Shown here: piece by piece, positions 55,903-64,000 of the stretch
Layout of the letters: each line of letters begins with the position of its first letter
Numbering within the stretch: position 1 is the first letter of the stretch
Origin: Gluconacetobacter sacchari
Lineage (GTDB): Bacteria > Pseudomonadota > Alphaproteobacteria > Acetobacterales > Acetobacteraceae
Direction of reading: 5' to 3'
DNA length: 64,000 nucleotides
Assembly (NCBI RefSeq): GCF_014174255.1
Contig: NZ_JABEQJ010000014.1
Location: forward strand, 1-64,000
Notes under the pieces: generated by a model
The model's database searches: none
What the model was told of the DNA's origin: nothing
What the model saw: only the letters and a program-made list of their open reading frames with translations
Position numbers and translations under genes: made by a program

Positions 55903-56133
55903 TTACGCCTTGGCGCGGCGGCCGAGGCCCCCGAACTTCTTGTTGAACTTGGCCACCTGGCCCCCGGTGTCGAGCATGCGCTGGACGCCGGTCCACGCGG
56001 GATGCGACTTGGGGTCGATGTCCAGGCGCAGCGTCGCGCCGGGCTGGCCGTAGCACGACCGGGTCTTGTATTCGGTGCCATCGGTCATGATGACGTTGAT
56101 TTCGTGATAGTCGGGGTGAATGCCGGATTTCAT
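55903..56133 (-). CDS. rpmE: 50S ribosomal protein L31
   Basis: 76 residues from ATG 56133 ([19 protein letters not shown]); an ATG three bases upstream is equally well spaced from [30 protein letters not shown] and the C-terminal [11 protein letters not shown] are typical of alphaproteobacterial L31 without zinc cysteines. A single-gene unit with a hairpin after it. Confidence 0.95.
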   Translation of the reverse strand: MKSGIHPDYHEINVIMTDGTEYKTRSCYGQPGATLRLDIDPKSHPAWTGVQRMLDTGGQVAKFNKKFGGLGRRAKA

Positions 56134-56330
56134 CATCAAACCTTCATGCTGGGCCCGCCGATGCCGACCGGGGGCGTTTGCATGGCCGTATAGATGACGC
56201 ACCGCGCCGGATCAACGCCTATCTGCCACGCGAAATATCGCGCTGCACGGTCTCGTACGGCATTTTCCCTTTCATATGGTATCGTCCGCGTTGCTATCAA
56301 TCGTCTGCCTGCAATGCACAAGGAGGCTTC

Positions 56331-56792
56331 ATGTCCGTCAAGGCCCCGTCCATCCATACCCCGGGATGGCTTCTGGAATTCCGCACTTTCCTGATGCGCG
56401 GAAACGTCGTCGACCTGGCGGTCGGCGTCATCATCGGCGCGGCCTTCACCGCGATCGTCAACAGCCTGGTCAAGGATATCTTCACCCCGTTCATCGGGCT
56501 GCTGATCGGCGGCATCGACTTCACCAACGTCTTCTTCACCCTGCGCGGGCCGCATCTGGCGACCCTGGCCGAAGCGCAGAAGGCCGGTGCGGTGACGATC
56601 AATGTCGGGCTGTTCCTCAACGCGCTGATCCAGTTCATCATCATCGGCTTCGTCATCTTCTGGGTGGTCAAGGTCGTGAACCGGCTGACCGCGAAGCCGG
56701 CGACCCCGGCCGCGCCGCCGCCGCCGCCGCGCAGCGAGGTGCTGCTGGAAGACATTCGCGACCTGCTGGCCGCGCAGAAGACCACGCCCTGA
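56331..56792 (+). CDS. mscL: Large-conductance mechanosensitive channel MscL
   Basis: 153 residues from ATG 56331, with AGGAGG six bases upstream. FRTFLMRGNVVDLAVGVIIGAAFTAIVNSLVKDIFTPFIGLL is the first transmembrane helix region. A periplasmic loop and NVGLFLNALIQFIIIGFVIFWVVKVVNRL give the second. The Pro-rich then acidic C-terminal bundle (SEVLLEDIRDLLAAQ) is also standard. It releases solutes on osmotic down-shock. Confidence 0.96.
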   Translation: MSVKAPSIHTPGWLLEFRTFLMRGNVVDLAVGVIIGAAFTAIVNSLVKDIFTPFIGLLIGGIDFTNVFFTLRGPHLATLAEAQKAGAVTINVGLFLNALIQFIIIGFVIFWVVKVVNRLTAKPATPAAPPPPPRSEVLLEDIRDLLAAQKTTP

Positions 56793-56803
56793 GACGGGGC
56801 GCC

Positions 56804-56831
56804 GCCGCCATCCGCCCTGGCGGATGGCGGC
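56804..56831. terminator. Bidirectional terminator-like hairpin between mscL and the dehydrogenase gene
   Basis: A perfect 13-bp inverted repeat, GCCGCCATCCGCC/GGCGGATGGCGGC, with a 2-base spacer lies between two convergent genes. There is no T-run on either side. Confidence 0.6.
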
Positions 56832-56838
56832 AGGGACA

Positions 56839-57570
56839 TCATGCCGTCAGGCCGCCATCCACGGCGATGCAGGCACCGGTGACGTAGCCGGCGCGCGGGC
56901 TGGCCAGGAACGACACCATCTCCGCGATGTCGGACACCGTCCCATAGCTGCCGGTGGCGGTGAAGCTCCGGATGAGGTCCGCCCCTTGCCCGTCCGCCGG
57001 GTTCAGGTCGGTGTCGATCGGGCCGGGCTCCACCACGTTGGCGGTAATGCCCCGCCCGCCCAGGTCCCGCGCCACCCCCCGGGCAAACCCGCCCAGCGCC
57101 GCCTTGGTGGCGGAATAGAGCGAGATCCCGGCAAGGGGCGCGCGCGCGCCGAAGGCCGAGCCGATATAGACCAGCCGGCCCCCGGCCCCCATATGCTTCA
57201 CGGCCTCCATGGTTTCCACCATCGCCGCGCGCAGGTTCAGGTGCAGAGTCCGGTCGATCTGCTCCACGCTCATCTCGCCGATCGGTCCGTACGGATAGGT
57301 TCCGGCATTGCACACCAGCACATCCAGCCGGCCCAGCGCCGCCACGGTCTGGCCGATCGCGTCGATATTGCCCTGAATGGTGGCGCCGTCGGCCTGGATC
57401 GCCACCGCCCGGCGCCCCAGGGCTTCCGCCCGGCTCACGAGCTGGGCGGCGGCGACGGCGTTGCTGGCATAGGTCACGGCGACGTCGAAGCCGTCTTCCG
57501 CCAGTTTCGCGGCGATGGCGGCACCGATTCCACGGCTGCCGCCGGTCACGAGGGCGACGCGTTGGGTCAT
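56839..57570 (-). CDS. SDR-family oxidoreductase
   Basis: 243 residues from ATG 57570 (MTQRVALVTGGSRGIG), with AAGGA upstream; ATG 57579 or 57609 are alternatives. Classical short-chain dehydrogenase: TGGSRGIGAAIA, the NAG motif CNAGTYPYG, YSATKAALGGFARGVARDL and a C-terminal YVTGACIAVDGG. It resembles FabG-like 3-oxoacyl reductases and glucose dehydrogenase-type enzymes. Substrate is unknown. Confidence 0.9.
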   Translation of the reverse strand: MTQRVALVTGGSRGIGAAIAAKLAEDGFDVAVTYASNAVAAAQLVSRAEALGRRAVAIQADGATIQGNIDAIGQTVAALGRLDVLVCNAGTYPYGPIGEMSVEQIDRTLHLNLRAAMVETMEAVKHMGAGGRLVYIGSAFGARAPLAGISLYSATKAALGGFARGVARDLGGRGITANVVEPGPIDTDLNPADGQGADLIRSFTATGSYGTVSDIAEMVSFLASPRAGYVTGACIAVDGGLTA

Positions 57571-57780
57571 GGATTTCATCCTTGGCATCAGGGTAGCAGG
57601 GAACGTCACGCAAACGCCCCGTCCTGTCGGGAGTTGACAGGGTACCGGCCCCGTCAGCCATCGTCCACCAGCATGGCCCGCGCGAAAACGACGAAACCCG
57701 ATGTCATCACTCAGGCCGCCTCTCTCGTCATAATGCGGCGCGGGTCATGGCAAATCTCCCGGCAGATGGTTTCGCAAGAT

Positions 57781-57996
57781 TTACCTCTTGCGGTTTCTGC
57801 CGCTGGGCTGATTTGTCCGATCGACTGGCGTCTCCGGGACGCGCCCGGTTGCCGCCGTGTAGATTTCGTTGCCGGGAGCGTACGGATTCAGGAGCAGTTT
57901 TTCGAGTTTCTTCTCGAATTTCTTGCGAATGCTGCCGTCCCGCTCATCCCACTCGCGCAAGTCGCGGTCATCGAACTCGATCGCGTATTCAGTCAT
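57781..57996 (-). pseudogene. Truncated RelE-like toxin fragment
   Basis: From ATG 57996, MTEYAIEFDDRDLREWDERDGSIRKKFEKKLEKLLLNPYAPG is the N-terminal half of a RelE/ParE-type ribonuclease toxin. The expected C-terminal strand (YKIKLR..YRLVYEV type) is missing. The following ~25 residues are unrelated, and no other frame continues the match. No convincing antitoxin gene was found on either side. It is probably a decayed toxin-antitoxin locus. Confidence 0.5.
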
Positions 57997-58339
57997 CCGG
58001 AAAACCATGTCGCGCGACGAGCGCGACGCCGACGACTGCCGCCGTAGCAAGATCCTCTCGGAGCGCGTGCGATGATTCTCGCCGGGGTATCAAAGCCGCC
58101 GGGGGCAGCGGTATCCGTCCGCCGGACGAGACATGACGATGGCGGAATTGCTTCCGTTGTCGCTGCTGCGGGCGATTGCCGCCGGTAGCGAAATTTATGT
58201 ACGACTGACCCGTCGCCCCGTGCTGCTGAGTTGGGCGACGGTACGCACTTGCAGCAGAAAACGATCGATCCCGTTACTGTCCGGCCAAGAGTGGACACGA
58301 ATTGGGGTCACGGACCGCCAAGAAGGAAGAAGATCACCC
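57997..58339. other. Gene-poor gap before the GH5 gene
   Basis: 343 bases with no supported gene. Open frames on both strands translate to Arg-rich, unconvincing peptides. An imperfect TGTCC-N10-GGACA repeat lies at 58278-58297, shortly before the GH5 ribosome site, and could be an operator. The neighbourhood looks like remnants of rearranged DNA. Confidence 0.4.
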
Positions 58340-59572
58340 ATGCGCACAGCACGCTTCGTCTGTCTCTGCCTCTCCCTGGCAGTCGGCCCGGTCCAGGCCG
58401 CGTCCGGCGCGCAAGCGCAGGCATCCGGCATCCTGCACGCGCAGGGCCGCGACATCGTGGATTCCGGCGGCCACGTCCATATGCTGCGTGGGATGAACCT
58501 GGGCGGTCTATTCGTCATGGAGCCGTTCATGTCGCCGATGGACCGCTCGCATCGTCTACAGGACAGCTATTCCGTAATGCGCGTCCTGGCCGCGCGGTTC
58601 GGGGCGGATCGGGCGCGGGCACTCGTCGCGGTCTATCAGGACAACTGGATAGACGACGCCGACATCGCCCAGATCGCGCGCTCGGGGTTCAACGCCGTGC
58701 GCATTCCGGTCTGGTGGGGGCAATTCCTCGATCTCGCCAACCCGACGCCCTCGGGCTGGCGCGACGACGGGTTCGCGGCCCTCGACAGGATAATCGCCGC
58801 CTGCCGGGCGCACGGGGTCGTCGCGATCATCGACATGCATGGCGTCGTCGGCGGGCAGAGCGGCAATCCCGATACGGGAGAGGCGGGGCAAAACCGCTTC
58901 TGGGCCGACGACCACGCGCAGGCGACGACGGCCTGGCTGTGGCGGCGCATCGCCGGGCATTATCGCGGCAATCCGGCCGTCGCCGGATACGATCTGATCA
59001 ACGAGCCCGCACCCCCGCCGGGCACGGGCAAGGACCAGGTCTGGCGCCTCTATGACCGCCTGTACCGCGCCGTGCGGTCGGCCGATCCCGACCACATGGT
59101 CTTCATCGAGGACACGTTCGGTTCATGGTCTCTCGACATGCTGCCACCTCCCGGCCAGTTCGGCTGGACGAACGTCGTTTATGAAAGCCACGTCTATCCC
59201 TGGCCGCACGATCATCCGGGTGTTGCGCAAGGTGTGGCCGCGTCCGCCAGCGCCCTGCGCGCGGCGAGGGATTTCGGGGCCCATGCCGCATGGAACGTGC
59301 CGGGCTATATCGGCGAATTCAATGCGCTCGATGCCCGGCCCGGCGCATTCGGCATGATGACCCGGCAATTCGATGCCGCGCGCCTCAACTGGACCGCATG
59401 GACCTACAAGGCGTCGAACGCGGGCGGGACCATGACGTACTGGGGCTTTATCGAGCCGAACGCGCCGATCGACCGGCCGGACCCCACACATGACGACGAG
59501 GGCGCCATTCGTGAACACTGGAAAAAATGGCGGACGGACGCCCGGTTTTCCCCCAACCCCGCCTTTCGATAA
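58340..59572 (+). CDS. Secreted glycoside hydrolase family 5 (cellulase/exo-glucanase type)
   Basis: 410 residues from ATG 58340, preceded by AAGGAAGAAG. A signal peptide is likely cut near VQAASGAQA. GH5 barrel: LRGMNLGGLFVMEPF, GFNAVRIPVWWGQF, the acid/base Glu in YDLINEPAPP, YESHVYPWPHDHP and the nucleophile Glu in GYIGEFNAL. It would cleave beta-glucans outside the cytoplasm. It stands alone and no cellulose synthase genes are in the window. Exact polysaccharide is unknown. Confidence 0.88.
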   Translation: MRTARFVCLCLSLAVGPVQAASGAQAQASGILHAQGRDIVDSGGHVHMLRGMNLGGLFVMEPFMSPMDRSHRLQDSYSVMRVLAARFGADRARALVAVYQDNWIDDADIAQIARSGFNAVRIPVWWGQFLDLANPTPSGWRDDGFAALDRIIAACRAHGVVAIIDMHGVVGGQSGNPDTGEAGQNRFWADDHAQATTAWLWRRIAGHYRGNPAVAGYDLINEPAPPPGTGKDQVWRLYDRLYRAVRSADPDHMVFIEDTFGSWSLDMLPPPGQFGWTNVVYESHVYPWPHDHPGVAQGVAASASALRAARDFGAHAAWNVPGYIGEFNALDARPGAFGMMTRQFDAARLNWTAWTYKASNAGGTMTYWGFIEPNAPIDRPDPTHDDEGAIREHWKKWRTDARFSPNPAFR

Positions 59573-59622
59573 GGCCCCGGGTCGGCGCGCCGGACACGTC
59601 GCGGCAGGAGGGTGACAATCCC

Positions 59623-59829
59623 ATGACCGGCCTTCCGACTTTTCAGACCGGCAGGCTTGTCATCCGGCCCCGCGTCATGGCGGATCTCCGGTTCTGCCTG
59701 GAGATGGACCGCGATCCGGAGGTGACGAGGTTCGTGCCCGGCCCCTGGCACGATCCCGACCGCCAACGGATCGTTCGTGATGACGCGCTTCGACCACATG
59801 GCCCGCCGGAACGGGGGAAAGCACTGCAA
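59623..59829 (+). pseudogene. 5' fragment of a GNAT acetyltransferase gene
   Basis: ATG 59623 after AGGAGG opens MTGLPTFQTGRLVIRPRVMADLRFCLEMDRDPEVTRFVPGPWHDP, the start of a RimJ/RimL-type GNAT. After ~55 codons the match stops. The frame runs on, without a stop, into the nucleotidyltransferase gene at 59830. The acetyl-CoA-binding half is absent here. The first-gene signals are intact, so a fused protein of 334 residues could be made. Confidence 0.65.
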
Positions 59830-60627
59830 ATGACATGTACTGACAGGGCAGACGGGGTGAAACGGACACTAGCCGAGGCCTTGGAGATTGCCTGCGCCAT
59901 CATCTTATCCCGCTACAGGGGTGCCGTGTACGCCTTCGTCGCGGGCTCGATCCCGCGTGGGGAAGGAACAAGGTTTTCCGACCTGGACATCGTCATCGTG
60001 TACGATCGGCTGGAGGCAGCGCGCCGCGAATCCTTCGTCGTTGACGGCTGTCCGGTCGAGGCGTTCGTGCATGACGAGGAAACACTGGCTTGGTTCGTCG
60101 ACGCCGACATGGCGCGTGGCCGCCCCTCCATCCTGAACATGGTCGCGGAAGGAAAGATCATCGGGCCCGCGCCCGAACGCGGGAAGGTCATGCAGGCGCA
60201 TATCGCAAGACGCCTTTCAGAGGGCGCGCCCGGCATGGAGAACACGCACCGCGACATTTTGCGGTATGAAATTACCGATGCAATCGACGATTTGCGTGGC
60301 GAGCGTGGTCCGGGTGAGATCATGGCGATCGGCACCATGCTCTATCCTCGGCTTGTCGAACTCGCGCTGCGCGGCCGTGGCCATTGGAATGGCGCGGGCA
60401 AATGGGCGCCCCGCCTGCTTGCCGCCGCGGATGCCGGACTGGCCGGACAGTTCGATCGCGCTTTCCGCGCGCTGTTTGGCTCGGGAATATGCGAACCCGT
60501 CATCGCATTGGCCGAACGGGAACTGGAACCGCACGGGGGTCCGCTTTTCGATGGGGATTGCCGGCAAGCGCCGTCGTCTTGGCGCGTGCGGGGTGGTATC
60601 GGCAGCGGCCAGACATCGCTGCGCTGA
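59830..60627 (+). CDS. Nucleotidyltransferase-domain protein
   Basis: 265 residues from ATG 59830 (MTCTDRADGVKRTL). YAFVAGSIPRGEGTRFSDLDIVIVYDRLEAARRESF is the GSx..SDLD catalytic loop of the polymerase-beta-type nucleotidyltransferases, with Glu/Asp metal ligands. The helical C-terminal half (HRDILRYEITDAIDDLRGERGPGEIMAIGTMLYPRLVELALRGRGHW) resembles stand-alone antibiotic-type transferases more than minimal toxins. The substrate cannot be inferred. It may be expressed as a fusion with the GNAT fragment upstream. Confidence 0.75.
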   Translation: MTCTDRADGVKRTLAEALEIACAIILSRYRGAVYAFVAGSIPRGEGTRFSDLDIVIVYDRLEAARRESFVVDGCPVEAFVHDEETLAWFVDADMARGRPSILNMVAEGKIIGPAPERGKVMQAHIARRLSEGAPGMENTHRDILRYEITDAIDDLRGERGPGEIMAIGTMLYPRLVELALRGRGHWNGAGKWAPRLLAAADAGLAGQFDRAFRALFGSGICEPVIALAERELEPHGGPLFDGDCRQAPSSWRVRGGIGSGQTSLR

Positions 60628-60707
60628 CCAAGCAGGTCGCCGTGCAGCATGGCTCGCCCCGGCAAGAGAGGTTTTGAATACGATCGATTGTGCTTTAGGC
60701 TCCGCCG

Positions 60708-61184
60708 ATGACGAAAACCCGGAACATGGTCGGACGACAAGGACCGGCGGTATCGCTGGTCGTGGCGGGATTCATCGGGCTCGCGGCGTGCCGGGCCGGG
60801 CCGCCGGCCGATGCCATCCAGCCGATCGACAGGCTGCCGCTGCCGTTGCAGGCCTATCTCAGCGTCGATGCCTATTTCATCGCCCAGGGCATGGTCCGCG
60901 GACGGCTGTCCGATGGCAGGCTGATGCATGACCAGGCGCGCGACCTGGTGGCCAGCACGCTCTATGCAAGGCAACTGACCGTCGCGAACATGCTGCACCC
61001 GACGGCCGGCGGCCAAAGGCGGGTACAGATGGCGATCGAGATGATGCTGGGCTGCGTCCAACTGGCCAACAGCGGATCGACCGCCGCCTGCCTGGGGCCG
61101 ATGTCCCCGCCGGTCAGCGGGGCGGGCGGGCATCCCGTCGCAGACGCTTCTCGCCCAGCAACAGCAGAATCGGCGCCGCGATAA
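60708..61184 (+). CDS. Hypothetical lipoprotein
   Basis: 158 residues. A signal segment ends in a lipobox-like GLAACRAG. LQAYLSVDAYFIAQGMVRGRLSDGRLMHDQARDLVAS follows; no family is recognised. The last 71 bases overlap the 3' end of the convergent secF, so the C-terminal tail (Ala/Ser/Pro-rich) may be non-conserved. Probably exported. Confidence 0.6.
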   Translation: MTKTRNMVGRQGPAVSLVVAGFIGLAACRAGPPADAIQPIDRLPLPLQAYLSVDAYFIAQGMVRGRLSDGRLMHDQARDLVASTLYARQLTVANMLHPTAGGQRRVQMAIEMMLGCVQLANSGSTAACLGPMSPPVSGAGGHPVADASRPATAESAPR

Positions 61185-62055
61185 AGATCGAGGACGAGGT
61201 CCCGACCACGATCCCGAACAGCATCACCCACGCGAAGCTGGACAGGCTGGCGCCGAACAGCGCCAGCGGCAGGGCCGCCAGGAACACGGTGGTCGAGGTA
61301 CCCAGCGTCCGGCTCAGCGTCTCGTTGATCGACAGGTCGATCAGTTCGGCCAGCGGCATGGTGCGGTATTTGCGCAGGTTCTCGCGCACCCGGTCATAGA
61401 CCACCACCTTGTCGTTGGTGGAATAGCCCAGGATCGTCAGGATCGCCGCGACCATCACCAGGTCGAACTCGAAATGCGTGATGACCAGGAAGCCGACGGT
61501 CTTGGTCAAATCCAGGATCAGGGTAATCACGGCGCTGACCGCGAACTCCCATTCGAAGCGGAACCAGATATAGCCCAGAATCATCAGCAGGCTGATCCCC
61601 AGTGCCAGCATGCCGTCGCGGAACAGTTCGGCCGAGACCGAGGCACCGACGGCGTCGGCGCGCAACACCTGGGCGCCCGGCAGCGTGGCGACCGCGTGCC
61701 GCACCGCATCGACCAGCGCCTGGGTGCGGGCCTCATGGTCGGCGCTGGCCGCCGGCGGCGCGTCCAGGCGGATCAGCACGTCGTCGGGCGCGCCGAAGGA
61801 CTGCACGCCGGCGGCCTCGACATGCTGGGTGGCCAGCGCCGCGCGCACCTGGCCGAAATCGGCCGGGCCCTGGGTGCGGATTTCGACGACGATGCCGCCG
61901 CGGAAATCCAGCCCCAGCGTCAGGCCGGGATGGAGGAACAGGATCACGGACGCGATCGACAGCACGGCGGAGGTCGCAAGGCCCATGAAACGGCCGCGCA
62001 TGAAGTTGATCCGGGTGCCGTTGGGCACGAAGCGCAGAAGGGGGCGAGAGAACAT
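61114..62055 (-). CDS. secF: Protein translocase subunit SecF
   Basis: 313 residues with six membrane helices. GLDFRGGIVVEIRT near residue 50, then AVITLILDLTKTVGFLVITHFEFDL, ILGYSTNDKVVVYDRVRENLRK and INETLSRTLGTSTTVFLAALPLALFG are SecF hallmarks. With SecD it uses the proton gradient to pull proteins through SecYEG. It follows secD after 11 bases. Confidence 0.95.
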   Translation of the reverse strand: MFSRPLLRFVPNGTRINFMRGRFMGLATSAVLSIASVILFLHPGLTLGLDFRGGIVVEIRTQGPADFGQVRAALATQHVEAAGVQSFGAPDDVLIRLDAPPAASADHEARTQALVDAVRHAVATLPGAQVLRADAVGASVSAELFRDGMLALGISLLMILGYIWFRFEWEFAVSAVITLILDLTKTVGFLVITHFEFDLVMVAAILTILGYSTNDKVVVYDRVRENLRKYRTMPLAELIDLSINETLSRTLGTSTTVFLAALPLALFGASLSSFAWVMLFGIVVGTSSSIFIAAPILLLLGEKRLRRDARPPR

Positions 62056-62066
62056 GGCGGGGCGCC

Positions 62067-63623
62067 TCAGACCGGCAGGACAGTGGGACGGGTGCGGGCA
62101 TACCAGCGCACCATCAGCATCCGCGACAGCAGCAGCGTGGTGAACAGCGTCGTGACGATGCCGATCATGATCGTCAGGGCGAAATTCTGTACCGGCCCGG
62201 TGCCGAAGGCGAACAGCATGATGTGCGCCAGCAGGGCGGTGGCGTTGCTGTCCAGGATGGTGGAGGTCGCGCGCTCGAAGCCCGCCTGCATCGCCGCCAG
62301 CGGCGTGCGGCCGCGTGCCACTTCCTCGCGGATGCGCTCGTTGATCAGGATATTGGCGTCCACCGCCATGCCCAGGGTCAGCAGCATGCCGGCCATGCCG
62401 GGCAGCGTCAGCGTGGCCTGGAACAGCGACAGGATGGCTACCATCAGCACCAGGTTGGCCAGCAGCGCGACATTCGCGTACCAGCCGAAGCGGCCATAGA
62501 ACAGCGCCATGAAGACGATCACCAGGCCAAAGCCGATGCCCAGGCTGATCATGCCGGCGCGGATCGAATCAGCACCCAGCGACGGGCCGATGGTCCGCTG
62601 CTCGATCACCGACAGGGGCGCGGGCAGGGCGCCGGCGCGCAGCAGCAGCGCCAGGTCGGTGGCCGATTGGGCGTCGAACCCGCCGCTGATCTGCCCGTTT
62701 CCGCCGGTGATGGCGCTGCGGATGACCGGCGCCTGCACCACCTTGTTGTCCAGCACGATGGCGAAGCGGCGGCCGACATTGGCCCTGGTCGTGGCCGCGA
62801 AGGCCCGCGCGCCCACGGAATCGAAGGTGAAATCGACCGCCCATTCCCCGGTCTGCTGGTCGATGGCGGCGGAGGCATTGGTCAGGTCGGAGCCATCGAC
62901 ATCGACATGGTCGGCAACCGGCAGCTTCTGGTCCGGCGCGTTCATCATCGGCAGCAGGCTCACGCCGGGGCCGGGCAATCCGCCCAGCGCGCTGTCCTGC
63001 ACCATGTGAAAGGTCATCTTGGCGGTGGTGCCCAGCAGGTGCTTGACACGTTCCGGGTCGCTGATCCCGGGCAGTTCGACCACGATGCGGTCGTCGCCCT
63101 GGCGGGTGATCTCGGGGTCGACCGCGCCGGTCGCGTCGATGCGGCGGCGCACGATCTCGATCGACTGGCTGACGGCCTCGGTCGCGCGCAGGCGCATGGC
63201 GGCGGCCGACAGCGTGATGGCGATGGAACCGTCGGGCCGCTGGGCGACGGCGAATTCATTGGGCACCGCCATCGGCATGGCGCGTAGCGCCTTCAGGTCC
63301 GCCTCGGTCTCGGACGGCGCGCGCGGGGTAAAGGTCACCGCGCCGGCATGCGCGTCGGTCGCGACGTCGCGATAGCCCAGTCCCGCGCCCAGCAGCGCCT
63401 GGCGCGTGCCGTCGGCCAGTGTCCGCAGACGGTCGGCGGTCACGCTGTTCATATCCACCTGCATCAGCAGGTACGACCCGCCGCGCAGGTCGAGCCCCAG
63501 GTGAATCTGGCGCCACGGCACGCCGGGTCCGGGCTGGCGCATGGCGTTGGGAAGGCAGAGCAGCACTCCCAGAAGGCAAACGGCGGCGATGGAGGCCAAT
63601 TTGAGCCGGCTGTAATACATCAT
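62067..63623 (-). CDS. secD: Protein translocase subunit SecD
   Basis: 518 residues from ATG 63623 (a second ATG follows). One N-terminal helix, LGLDLRGGSYLLMQVD, a large periplasmic P1 domain with DRIVVELPGISDPERVKHLLGTTAKMTFHMV, then five helices with GMAVDANILINERIREEVARG. It is translocated-protein driving, paired with SecF. yajC, often just upstream, is not between secD and the next gene here. Confidence 0.95.
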   Translation of the reverse strand: MMYYSRLKLASIAAVCLLGVLLCLPNAMRQPGPGVPWRQIHLGLDLRGGSYLLMQVDMNSVTADRLRTLADGTRQALLGAGLGYRDVATDAHAGAVTFTPRAPSETEADLKALRAMPMAVPNEFAVAQRPDGSIAITLSAAAMRLRATEAVSQSIEIVRRRIDATGAVDPEITRQGDDRIVVELPGISDPERVKHLLGTTAKMTFHMVQDSALGGLPGPGVSLLPMMNAPDQKLPVADHVDVDGSDLTNASAAIDQQTGEWAVDFTFDSVGARAFAATTRANVGRRFAIVLDNKVVQAPVIRSAITGGNGQISGGFDAQSATDLALLLRAGALPAPLSVIEQRTIGPSLGADSIRAGMISLGIGFGLVIVFMALFYGRFGWYANVALLANLVLMVAILSLFQATLTLPGMAGMLLTLGMAVDANILINERIREEVARGRTPLAAMQAGFERATSTILDSNATALLAHIMLFAFGTGPVQNFALTIMIGIVTTLFTTLLLSRMLMVRWYARTRPTVLPV

Positions 63624-63787
63624 GACTGAAAAGGGTGCTCCCTACGCCCGGCCCAGCCGGCTCCCTGTTCCGTGTGTCGATGCCGCCTGACGGCCGGCGA
63701 CGCGGGAACATGCCGGGCCGGCGCGCCGGATGCAACCGCCCGGCGCGGCTTGGCGGCACGAATCCCGCCGTTTCGTCCGGGTATTCG

Positions 63788-64000
63788 TCAGAACAGCGAC
63801 AGTTGCGCCTCCGGCGGCGGCGGGGGCGGGGCGAAGAGCGTGCAGTCCAGGGCACGCTCCCGCGTCAGGCCCAGCGCCCGCCGCGCCCGCGTGAACCGCT
63901 GGGCCAGCAGGTCGGCATGCACCCCCTGGCCCCGCCCGCGCCGGCCGAAGGTCGAATCGTTCAGCGCGCCGCCACGCACCGCGCGGATGCGCTGCAACAC
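63788..64000 (-). CDS. C-terminal end of a radical SAM protein (PA0069 type), partial
   Basis: The last 70 codons of a gene that enters from beyond the window. LQRIRAVRGGALNDSTFGRRGRGQGVHADLLAQRF matches the C-terminal end of the PA0069-family radical SAM proteins. The tail is proline-rich, ending EAQLSLF. The radical SAM cysteine motif would lie outside the window, so the call rests on this tail only. Confidence 0.7.
   Translation of the reverse strand: MLQRIRAVRGGALNDSTFGRRGRGQGVHADLLAQRFTRARRALGLTRERALDCTLFAPPPPPPEAQLSLF

Noticed and set aside
56824-58047. Plus-strand frame of 407 codons over the SDR gene and RelE fragment
   Set aside because: Antisense shadow of the dehydrogenase; the tail has no family features.
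58278-58297. TGTCC-N10-GGACA repeat as an insertion-sequence end
   Set aside because: Too short, no matching second end or transposase nearby; kept only as a possible operator.
1-64000. CRISPR arrays, prophage genes, transposases and rRNA genes
   Set aside because: None was seen: no regularly spaced repeats, integrase, transposase or rRNA sequence was recognised on either strand.

Overview
The window is high-GC alphaproteobacterial chromosomal DNA, most likely from an acetic acid bacterium (Acetobacteraceae, Gluconacetobacter or a near relative). This placement is an inference. It rests on alphaproteobacterial families (DUF1489, DUF1013/TrcR, DUF3576), a ROSE-type thermometer before a small heat-shock gene, a complete tad pilus operon, an aco operon and the overall codon use. 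Genes are tightly packed, with many 4-base stop/start overlaps.

Layout. Positions 1-4313 hold dTDP-sugar and nucleotide-sugar genes (rfbA end, rfbB, an epimerase) and a membrane sulfatase-fold enzyme. Positions 4433-16830 form a group-2-type capsule locus: a KpsC-like and a KpsS-like protein flank a glycosyltransferase, and converge on an alpha-oxoamine synthase and a 2351-residue reducing type I polyketide synthase. This resembles rhizobial rkp (K-antigen) loci and probably makes a polyketide-derived lipid for the capsule. Positions 17206-17510 hold a tRNA-Arg(CCU) gene interrupted in its anticodon loop by a 228-nt group I intron. It lies at the end of a DUF3576-leuS-lptE-holA operon. Positions 22795-36730 are housekeeping and envelope genes: a GH3-like protein, lytic transglycosylase, nucleoside hydrolase, hemW, kup, yggS, rsmB, rpe, a heparinase-like protein and a glycosyltransferase.

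Positions 36932-47747 are a complete Flp/Tad pilus operon, from pilin through prepilin peptidase, CpaB, secretin, CpaE, CpaF, TadB, TadC and TadD to three TadE/G-type minor pilins. Positions 47788-52113 carry acetoin dehydrogenase genes acoABC, divergent from a regulator that has the GAF and Fis-type DNA-binding parts of AcoR but no sigma-54 ATPase domain; two strong palindromes lie between them. Then follow purEK, two small DUF465 genes, a TrcR-like regulator, hsp20 with its thermometer, rpmE, mscL and a short-chain dehydrogenase. Positions 57.6-60.7 kb look accessory: a RelE-like fragment, a secreted GH5 glycosidase and an acetyltransferase 5' fragment joined in frame to a nucleotidyltransferase. 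The window closes with secF, secD and the end of a radical SAM gene.
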